From JAHDBG01 sp963922315 (GTDB lineage Bacteria > Pseudomonadota > Gammaproteobacteria > Chromatiales > Chromatiaceae), in the NCBI GenBank assembly GCA_963922315.1, contig CAWUID010000045.1:1-11818 (forward strand): a stretch of DNA of 11,818 nt. The letters run 5' to 3'. The notes under the pieces are model-generated. The model was not told the DNA's origin and searched no databases. It saw only the letters and a list, made by a program, of their open reading frames with translations. A program made the translations under genes and the position numbers. Positions 1 to 4,496 of the stretch are shown piece by piece; the stretch's first letter is position 1; every line of letters starts with the position of its first letter.

Positions 1-178
1 GAAAATCACACGGTAGCATACGCCACTGACAACCGCTTTTCAGAACATATAAAACTGCACAAAATACGTCATATAAGTCCACCATACGCGGCTTGGTTTT
101 CTTACGGGCTTGCTCCAGTAACTCACGTATAGACTCAAATTGATCGCGGCTGATATCACTTGGGTAGCCAGCTCTCAT
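1..178 (-). CDS. IS5-family transposase, N-terminal fragment (cut by window edge)
   Basis: This reading frame starts at the ATG complementary to 176-178 and stays open to base 1, giving 59 codons. The product begins MRAGYPSDISRDQFESIREL and continues with a DLYDVFCAVLYVLKSGCQWR segment. That segment is the characteristic N-terminal helical region (DUF4096-type) of IS5-family DDE transposases, where a CQWRxLP motif precedes the catalytic domain. A Shine-Dalgarno-like AGGA lies about 8 nt upstream (minus-strand GAGGACAAACC before the ATG). The catalytic DDE residues lie beyond the window, so activity cannot be judged. The strand matches that of the accessory genes. It is shorter than the minimum length of a standard ORF list but the family match is clear. 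Confidence 0.85.
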   Translation of the reverse strand, partial: MRAGYPSDISRDQFESIRELLEQARKKTKPRMVDLYDVFCAVLYVLKSGCQWRMLPCDF

Positions 179-235
179 GGTTTGTCCTCATTGATATATT
201 TCGTAAGGTTTGATGTCAGATCGTAAACAGGCTCT
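1..235 (-). mobile_element. IS5-family insertion sequence, 5' part only
   Basis: The window opens inside an insertion sequence whose transposase gene runs leftwards off the edge. The terminal segment upstream of the transposase is about 57 bp. It ends near 231-238 in a stretch that reads GAGCCTGTTTACGATCTG on the minus strand, which looks like an IS terminal inverted repeat of the IS5 superfamily. The exact boundary and the target duplication cannot be fixed because the other end is outside the window. The flanking TTAG/CTAA at about 234-238 would fit the short TA-centred targets used by several IS5-family groups, but this is inference. The element abuts, and appears to have cut, an attC-like site. 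Confidence 0.75.
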
Positions 236-286
236 AAGGAGTAATAGTGATTCTATTGCGTCCGAGTGCATTTGCCTTGTTAGCTG
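236..286 (-). other. attC-like half site (integron recombination site), truncated by the IS
   Basis: On the minus strand, 12 nt after the stop of the 376-aa gene, the sequence reads CAGCTAACAAGGC and then a TGCACTCGGACGCAAT block (about 272-255). This order resembles the first half of many chromosomal-integron attC sites: an R''-like core ending in AAC, then AAGGC, then an L''-like CTCGGACGC. The expected second half (an L' complementary to CTCGGACGC, then GTTRRRY) is not seen; the IS end occupies that place. The core AGCTAAC departs from the RYYYAAC consensus at one position. The call rests on remembered attC patterns and on the complementary 8-mer at 1761-1768. Confidence 0.45.
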
Positions 287-297
287 ACAATTTCATG

Positions 298-1428
298 CTA
301 AATTCTTCGTGAAAATCCAAATTCACTTAACAGCATGTTTCGAAACTTTTCTTTTTCAGCCACTTCCAGTCGCTCATTAAAATCTTGACCAATTTGTAAA
401 AACTCTGAATGATTGACTAGCGTATAAATATCACTAATTGCATCAGTTGCATTCCTCCAGAATAAACTATTTTCATTTGCAGGAGCTATAATTTTCTCTC
501 CAAGTATATTTGCATGCTTTGCGAGCATGAATCCCCTTATATTATTTCTCATGCTGATTTCTCTAAAAGTATCATTTATATTTTTACCAAGCGAAACACT
601 TCTAAGTCCGACTATTGCCATTTCAATTGAATAAAACGACATGGCAAAGAAATATAAATCATTGTAACTTGATTTTTTATGGAAAAACTTCATTGTTTCT
701 ACTATTGAATAGTAATCACAAACAATCTCTCGCAATTGATTTTTATTTGACTTTATGCGATTGAGGTTGTCTAAAAGATCACTTTTATTTTTTTGTTCGC
801 TTTCTTCATTGCGCTCTCCTTCGTCATTCCATGATACAGATTTCAAAGCATCTGGTTTTTTGATTATAGATTCTTCCAGAAAATCTATAAAGGATAATGC
901 TCTGTATTCCATATTCAAGTATATATCATTCTTCCACCTTTCGAGTAAGTGACACTTCTCATGAAAATAAATAAATATTTTGCAAAACTTATAAAAGCAT
1001 TGCCGCCTTTCTTCTTCCTGTAGCGAAAAGGAAGTGGCTATATTATCTAAGAATTTTTTCGATTGCCCCATAAAAGCATGTGAGATGTATAGTTCATTTC
1101 TATGTAAATAAAACCTTGATGCTAATTCATAGGTGAGATGCTTTATATAATTACTGTAATTTTTTTTATTGGAATTTTGGATGAAATACGAATTTACATA
1201 TGTGAAGAAAACTTTAAAATAACTATAATCCCACAGTAAATATGAATTATCCTCTATCTTAACCGCCCTTATTTCTGCGATTAATCTTGAAACAGGAACC
1301 AAGTGGCAGTTTTTAAAATCTTTCTCTATGTCATTACCTATATAAATATCTTCTTCATCTAAATCTTCTTCTCTAACATTCGCACATACTCCACTTGAGG
1401 CCAAGTAGTTGTATAATATTTCTGCCAT
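298..1428 (-). CDS. Putative HExxH zinc metallopeptidase of an accessory conflict module (376 aa)
   Basis: I do not recognise a named family. The protein contains a zinc-metallopeptidase signature, FHEKCH, at residues 155-160: H156 and H160 would be zinc ligands and E157 the catalytic base. About 75 residues on, REIVCD (233-238) supplies a plausible third ligand, E234, with D238 four residues later. That is the spacing style of gluzincins (ExxxD after HExxH). The intervening region (about 190-232) is charged, low in complexity and rich in Lys, Glu and Asn, suggesting a linker. There is no clear signal peptide or membrane span, so it is probably cytoplasmic. The start is ATG with only a weak ribosome site, 13 bp after the stop of the 100-aa gene, so co-transcription is likely. 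The gene is strongly AT-rich compared with the backbone, a sign of transfer. By analogy with effector-plus-EACC1 pairs it may be a proteolytic effector; that is inference. Confidence 0.6.
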   Translation of the reverse strand: MAEILYNYLASSGVCANVREEDLDEEDIYIGNDIEKDFKNCHLVPVSRLIAEIRAVKIEDNSYLLWDYSYFKVFFTYVNSYFIQNSNKKNYSNYIKHLTYELASRFYLHRNELYISHAFMGQSKKFLDNIATSFSLQEEERRQCFYKFCKIFIYFHEKCHLLERWKNDIYLNMEYRALSFIDFLEESIIKKPDALKSVSWNDEGERNEESEQKNKSDLLDNLNRIKSNKNQLREIVCDYYSIVETMKFFHKKSSYNDLYFFAMSFYSIEMAIVGLRSVSLGKNINDTFREISMRNNIRGFMLAKHANILGEKIIAPANENSLFWRNATDAISDIYTLVNHSEFLQIGQDFNERLEVAEKEKFRNMLLSEFGFSRRI

Positions 1429-1441
1429 TTATTAATTCACA

Positions 1442-1744
1442 TCAGTCTTTATTTATCAAAGACTTCACTAATCCCTCAACGGCTTTGCTGGGCATGTCTT
1501 TTGAGTACACTTCAACCCCATCAATTTTTATCTTTATTTCGGGTTTCTTTGATTTCAAATAACTAAAGTACTTACCTATGATAAAACTTACAGCTGGTGT
1601 TAATGCCGCGATAATCGTAACGATTTCCTCAGCCCCTTCAAATCCATCAGATTCAATTAACTGAATATCCTGGTGTTTTTTGATAGACATAACATCATCA
1701 ATAAAGTCAACTTCTTTTTTGTTTGCTTCTATAGATATGTTCAT
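1442..1744 (-). CDS. EACC1-like effector-associated small protein (100 aa)
   Basis: The order of elements matches what I recall of EACC1 (effector-associated constant component 1), a small domain found beside peptidases and other effectors in bacterial conflict systems. It has an N-terminal beta strand (NISIEA), a helical stretch, and a hydrophobic helix at about 40-60 (EIVTIIAALTPAVSFIIGKY). A basic turn with KSKK follows, then a strand pair EIKIKIDGVEVYSKD (69-83), and a last helix AVEGLVKSLI (88-97). The hydrophobic helix could alternatively be a single membrane anchor. The ATG has a GAGAGA ribosome-site-like run about 8 nt upstream. The gene begins 17 nt after a GTTAGCTG core and ends 13 bp before the metallopeptidase gene, so the two form a pair. 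The EACC1 assignment is pattern-based and unverified. Confidence 0.5.
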   Translation of the reverse strand: MNISIEANKKEVDFIDDVMSIKKHQDIQLIESDGFEGAEEIVTIIAALTPAVSFIIGKYFSYLKSKKPEIKIKIDGVEVYSKDMPSKAVEGLVKSLINKD

Positions 1745-1822
1745 AATTTTCTCTCTCGAGCAGCTAACATTTCAGTCTGCAGGATTAATTCAGGCGGGCT
1801 AAATTTTTTGTGTATACAAGTG
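1745..1822 (-). other. Intergenic segment with integron-core-like GTTAGCTG
   Basis: This 78-bp gap separates the wHTH/membrane gene pair from the EACC1-like gene. On the minus strand it holds CTGCAGACTGAAATGTTAGC at 1782-1763, which could be an L'-R' half of an attC site with GTTAGCT as core (GTTRRRY with one mismatch). The 8-mer GTTAGCTG (1768-1761) is the exact reverse complement of CAGCTAAC at 286-279, on the far side of the two-gene unit. I could not find a matching R''/L'' half on the upstream side (no AAC core in the gap; the nearest is GCCTGAC at 1828-1822), so a full attC is not demonstrated. Confidence 0.35.
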
Positions 1823-1972
1823 TCAGGCAATAAATTTGTATGTAATGCTGTTTATCGCTAATGTAATTAAAGTTGATGCAACACCAACAATGATACTAAT
1901 TAAAGCGGTAAATAACCGTTCAGTACGTTTTGCATTGAGTTCATCGAAATACAGCTGAGTCTTGGCGGTCAT
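1823..1972 (-). CDS. Small single-span membrane protein, possibly the C-terminal part of the preceding gene (49 aa)
   Basis: This ORF starts at the ATG complementary to 1970-1972 and ends in TGA at 1823-1825. The product starts MTAKTQLYFDELNAKRTERL and continues into a hydrophobic stretch (about residues 20-42, FTALISIIVGVASTLITLAI), then a short polar tail. The basic segment before the hydrophobic helix predicts a cytoplasmic N terminus. Its ATG overlaps the stop of the 95-aa gene in an ATGA arrangement, typical of translational coupling. Alternatively, the pattern [F-T-M-T-A-K-T-x-L-Y-F-D-E-L, basic stretch, membrane helix] is what follows the wing in many small wHTH-TM proteins. The two ORFs may therefore be one ~144-aa gene broken by a -1 frameshift. 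An ATG three codons upstream (1979-1981) would give 52 aa. Confidence 0.55.
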   Translation of the reverse strand: MTAKTQLYFDELNAKRTERLFTALISIIVGVASTLITLAINSITYKFIA

Positions 1973-2256
1973 AGTAAACATACTATTATTTTTCCCAATA
2001 GTATAATGTAATTATTAACTTTTTTCTCACCTGTTGCTTCAGAATAAAAGATTGAGGCTAGGAGTTTTTCTTCATAAATTTCACCTGCAGAGTCTCTTAT
2101 TTCACATGATATATATTTATTTGAGATTAAATTTTCTAAAGGAAAGTAGTCTCGATAATCATAAAATTTTTTATCAATTAATGGTAAAAGATCTTGTAAG
2201 CTAACTTCACGATTTTCAAGTACTAACCTGAGTAATTTATGGCTGCTGGATTTCAA
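1969..2256 (-). CDS. Winged-helix-like small protein, first gene of the accessory operon (95 aa)
   Basis: Residues 5-53 read as three helices in winged-helix order: KLLRLVLENREV, SLQDLLPLI, and a recognition-like LENLISNKYISCEI. Strand-like wing sequence follows (about 54-88). The last six residues, IIVCLL, are probably out of the original frame if a frameshift separates this ORF from the 49-aa ORF. The start is TTG (complement of 2254-2256). An in-frame TAG lies four codons upstream, and an AGGAAAAG ribosome site sits at the right distance, so TTG is well supported. The gene begins 54 bp downstream of the ribA stop, where base composition drops sharply. It may be a regulator or membrane-linked sensor of the downstream pair. 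No named family is recognised. Confidence 0.6.
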   Translation of the reverse strand: MKSSSHKLLRLVLENREVSLQDLLPLIDKKFYDYRDYFPLENLISNKYISCEIRDSAGEIYEEKLLASIFYSEATGEKKVNNYIILLGKIIVCLL

Positions 2257-2279
2257 TAACTTTTCCTAAAGCTGAAAAT

Positions 2280-2295
2280 AAAATAACGTCATTTT
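2280..2295. promoter_or_regulatory. 16-bp imperfect palindrome upstream of the accessory operon
   Basis: The sequence AAAATAACGTCATTTT is symmetric around ACGT apart from one mismatched position in each arm. It lies between the ribA stop and the ribosome site of the winged-helix gene, where an operator or promoter for the accessory operon would be expected. It could equally arise by chance in AT-rich sequence. No convincing -35/-10 pair was identified. Confidence 0.2.
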
Positions 2296-2310
2296 TGGCC
2301 CATCCATTTA

Positions 2311-3402
2311 TTAAGTATGTTTTTTTATCGGGATGTCGTGCCCCATCCGGGTGTTTTTGGTTGCCAGGTAGTCTGCATTATGTACGTTTTGTGGTGAAGC
2401 CATTTGTTGGCGTACTACCTGAATCCCGGCCTGTGCCAGGCCGCGCAGTTTGGCCGGATTGTTGGTCATCAGCTGTACCTGGTGCACGCCCAGGTCGTGC
2501 AGGATGGCTGCGGGTAATTGATAAGAACGGGCATCCACCGGCAGGCCGAGCACTTCGTTGGCTTCTTCTGTATCCAGTCCTTGTGCCTGGTAGCGGTAGG
2601 CGCGCAGTTTGTTGCCAAGCCCGATGCCGCGTCCTTCGTCCCGCATGTATAACAGGATGCCACCGCCACCGGTGGTTGCGGTGTCCTGCATCTGGCGTAA
2701 TGCTTGTTCCAGTTGCTCGCCGCAGTCACATTTCAGCGACCGGAACAGGTCGCCGGTGAGGCATTCGGAATGAATCCGGGTCAGTATCGGCTGTTCCGGG
2801 TCAATTTGGCCGACGACGATCGCGACATGTTCTTTGCCCCGGTGGTCCATGTAGACGTTAAAGTTCAGCGTGCCGTAGTCGGTTGGCACGGGTACGTCTT
2901 TCTGGATTGACATCCAGGGTGTTCGGGCTCTGGCTTCTGCCTGCAGGGTCTGCCAGTGACGCAGCCGGGTTCTGATGGTCATCAGTAGTTCGCCCAGCCG
3001 GTTTGCTCCCTTTCCGTCGGGTGTGATGCCCCAGTCGGTGTCTGTGTCTGTGTCGGTGCGGTAGTGCAGGGGTGCGTCTGCGGTGTTTAGTAACAGCGCA
3101 TTCAGGTCGTCGTTATATTTGAATTTCGCATACAGTGCTTCTTGCAGGATGTCGGTTTTGCGCTGCTCCCAGTCTGCCCGGCGAGCGGCTGTTGTGGTGT
3201 GTGCCAGGTGGCGGGCTGCCTGTGGGGTCAGTGCCTGACGGATTTGTTCCTGGTCTTCGGTTTTTATAAATTGTTGCGCTTGGTAGTAATGTTCGGCGCT
3301 GTGCCAGTATTGTTGTTGCAGTTTCAGGGTTCTGGGGTACAGGTTGCTCAGGGCAAAATAATCGCCTGGCTGGTCATCAAAAGTTATCGGGGGCTGTGTC
3401 AT
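2311..3402 (-). CDS. ribA: NADAR (COG3236/YbiA-like) - GTP cyclohydrolase II fusion
   Basis: This is a two-domain protein of 363 aa. Residues 1-150 form a NADAR domain: FALSNLYP (16-23), WHSAEHYYQAQQF (33-45), FKYN (94-97), and WGITPDGKGANRLGELLM (124-141). Residues about 165-360 are GTP cyclohydrolase II, which converts GTP to a diaminopyrimidine phosphate, formate and pyrophosphate in riboflavin synthesis. Zinc ligands C214, C225 and C227 lie in ECLTGDLFRSLKCDCG. The DEGRGIGLGNKLRAY loop (255-269) and TNNPAKLRGL (313-322) are intact, so the enzyme should be active. COG3236 proteins are reported to hydrolyse the N-glycosidic bond of the reactive products of RibA and RibD, so the fusion couples synthesis to damage control. 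TDTDTDTD at 116-123 comes from a 4 x 6-bp repeat inside the NADAR part. The start ATG overlaps the ccmH stop (ATGA). Everything downstream is AT-rich and foreign-looking. Confidence 0.92.
   Translation of the reverse strand: MTQPPITFDDQPGDYFALSNLYPRTLKLQQQYWHSAEHYYQAQQFIKTEDQEQIRQALTPQAARHLAHTTTAARRADWEQRKTDILQEALYAKFKYNDDLNALLLNTADAPLHYRTDTDTDTDWGITPDGKGANRLGELLMTIRTRLRHWQTLQAEARARTPWMSIQKDVPVPTDYGTLNFNVYMDHRGKEHVAIVVGQIDPEQPILTRIHSECLTGDLFRSLKCDCGEQLEQALRQMQDTATTGGGGILLYMRDEGRGIGLGNKLRAYRYQAQGLDTEEANEVLGLPVDARSYQLPAAILHDLGVHQVQLMTNNPAKLRGLAQAGIQVVRQQMASPQNVHNADYLATKNTRMGHDIPIKKHT
3034..3057 (-). repeat. 4 x 6-bp tandem repeat inside the ribA fusion
   Basis: Four hexamer units (GTCGGT, GTCTGT, GTCTGT, GTCGGT on the plus strand) encode Thr-Asp repeated four times just before the WG motif of the NADAR domain. 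Because the unit is a multiple of three, copy-number change would keep the frame. Confidence 0.8.
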
Positions 3403-3794
3403 CGGGTGCGTTGTTGTCGGATATAACGGTAGACGCCTGCTATGGCGAGAAGCAGCAGGATGAGGGGTGCGATCCAGAGCAGTGCGGTCGCGGCATTGAA
3501 AGGTGGGTCGTACAGCACAAAGTTGCCATAGCGGGTGGCCATGAAGTCGGCGACTTGTTGTCGGGTGTAGCCTTGTCGCACCAGTTCATATGTTTTGCGG
3601 CGCATGTCCTGCGCCAGTTCGGCGTTTGAGTCAGCGATGTTCTGGTTCTGGCATACCAGGCAGCGCAGTTCTTGTACCAGGTTTAGGTAGCGGTGTTCCT
3701 GCGCCGGATCGCTGAACTGGTATTGTTCTGCGGCTTGTGCCAGGCTGAGGCTGCTGCACAGCAGGATCAGGCGCAGCCAGTATGCGGTGGACAT
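3399..3794 (-). CDS. ccmH: Cytochrome c maturation protein CcmH
   Basis: CcmH is a membrane-anchored periplasmic thiol protein of System I cytochrome c maturation. It helps keep the apocytochrome haem-binding cysteines reduced for haem ligation with CcmF. The 131-aa product has a signal-like N terminus (1-22, cleavage plausible after AQAA), the family motif LRCLVCQNQNIADSNAELAQ (43-62) with redox pair C45/C48, and a C-terminal membrane helix (about 103-123) followed by a basic tail. This is the short CcmH form, without the TPR/CcmI extension. It starts 6 bp after the ccmG stop and its TGA overlaps the start of ribA. The ribosome site is weak, fitting translational coupling. CcmA-F and CcmI are not in this window. 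Confidence 0.95.
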   Translation of the reverse strand: MSTAYWLRLILLCSSLSLAQAAEQYQFSDPAQEHRYLNLVQELRCLVCQNQNIADSNAELAQDMRRKTYELVRQGYTRQQVADFMATRYGNFVLYDPPFNAATALLWIAPLILLLLAIAGVYRYIRQQRTR

Positions 3795-3800
3795 GGGATG

Positions 3801-4334
3801 TTACCGGGTGAAGTGGGGGGCAAATTTTTGTTGCCAGTGGGTGGGGTTGAGGGCGCCTTTGTGTCTGGCGCGGATGATACCGTCGGCATCAATCAGGAAG
3901 GTTTCGGGCGCGCCGTATACGCCCCATTCAATCACCGCTTCGCTGTGCGGATCGAAGGCGACCTGGATGAATGGGTTGCCCAGTTGTTGCAGCATGTTCA
4001 GCGCATCAGTGCGATCATCGCGCCAGTTCACTCCGACAATCGGGATGCCGTTGTTGGCCAGGTGCACCAGGTAGGCATGTTCTCGCCAGCATTCCGGACA
4101 CCAGGTGCCCCAGACGTTGAGTAGCCAGGTCTGACCGAGGTAGTCTGCCGGGCGGATGCGCTGTGTCTCATCCTGTAATCCGGGCAGGGTGAAGTCGGGT
4201 GCGGGTTTGCCGATCTGGTTGCCCGGAATATCGCGCGGATCGTATTCGCCTGCGTTCATCTGGTTCAGTACCAGCCAGAATAATCCGGTGAGTGCCAGGA
4301 AGATGGCGAGTGGCAGAGCCGTTTTTTTCAGCAT
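3801..4334 (-). CDS. ccmG: Thiol:disulfide interchange protein CcmG/DsbE
   Basis: CcmG is a thioredoxin-fold, membrane-anchored periplasmic reductant of cytochrome c maturation. The 177-aa product has an N-terminal signal anchor (6-23, ALPLAIFLALTGLFWLVL), a GKPAPDFTLPGL entry (42-53), the active site WGTWCPEC (75-82; C79 and C82), and the CcmG-specific GVYGAPETFLID (138-149) with the cis-proline P143. The start at 4334 is chosen because the signal anchor begins there. A longer open frame reaches 4451, but its extra 39 residues derive from a palindromic intergenic element and look non-coding. No strong ribosome site is visible at this ATG. The gene heads a ccmG-ccmH-ribA unit, 162 bp downstream of ybbP. 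Confidence 0.93.
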   Translation of the reverse strand: MLKKTALPLAIFLALTGLFWLVLNQMNAGEYDPRDIPGNQIGKPAPDFTLPGLQDETQRIRPADYLGQTWLLNVWGTWCPECWREHAYLVHLANNGIPIVGVNWRDDRTDALNMLQQLGNPFIQVAFDPHSEAVIEWGVYGAPETFLIDADGIIRARHKGALNPTHWQQKFAPHFTR

Positions 4335-4375
4335 GTCAGGATACGTAAAGTGCGGTGGATGGTATAGCGTTTTGC

Positions 4376-4496
4376 GGGCACTACTGAAAATGTGGTGAGT
4401 GAAGCAAATACGAGGCGAAAAAGTACAGTGTACGAAGGAGTACATGAGCATTTTTTAACGAAGTATTTGCGAGTGCAACAGTTTTCAGCAATGCCC
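4376..4496. repeat. 121-bp imperfect palindromic element between ybbP and ccmG
   Basis: The left edge reads GGGCACTACTGAAAA (4376-4390). The right edge, reverse-complemented, reads GGGCATTGCTGAAAA (4496-4482), 13 of 15 matching. Further in, GCAAATAC (4404-4411) pairs with GTATTTGC (4463-4470), AAAAA (4418-4422) with a T run (4451-4456), and TGTAC (4429-4433) with GTACA (4440-4444) around a six-base loop GAAGGA. The arms thus align almost end to end with a 2-nt shift. It starts immediately next to the ybbP stop (4497-4499). It could fold as a very long hairpin in RNA and act as attenuator, terminator or mRNA-end protector, or be a MITE-like repeat. I recall similar gammaproteobacterial intergenic palindromes but cannot verify that. 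Confidence 0.75.

Noticed and set aside
1745..1822. A complete attC site between the wHTH/TM pair and the EACC1-like gene
   Set aside because: Only a possible L'-R' half is visible; no complementary R''/L'' half could be paired with it.
2020..2030. A6 run (GAGAAAAAAGTT on the minus strand) as the slippery site for a -1 shift between the wHTH and membrane ORFs
   Set aside because: Two TAA codons follow directly in the -1 frame, so a shift there would terminate. Only the later A5 run could work.
2295..2759. 154-aa plus-strand ORF
   Set aside because: It is antisense to the RibA domain, with an Arg/Cys/Pro-rich composition typical of a shadow frame. Other long plus-strand ORFs over ribA, ccm, ybbP and ybbA were rejected for the same reason.
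4335..4451. 39-residue N-terminal extension of ccmG
   Set aside because: The extra codons fall largely inside the palindromic element, have no family counterpart, and would put the signal anchor internal. The ATG at 4334 starts directly at the anchor.
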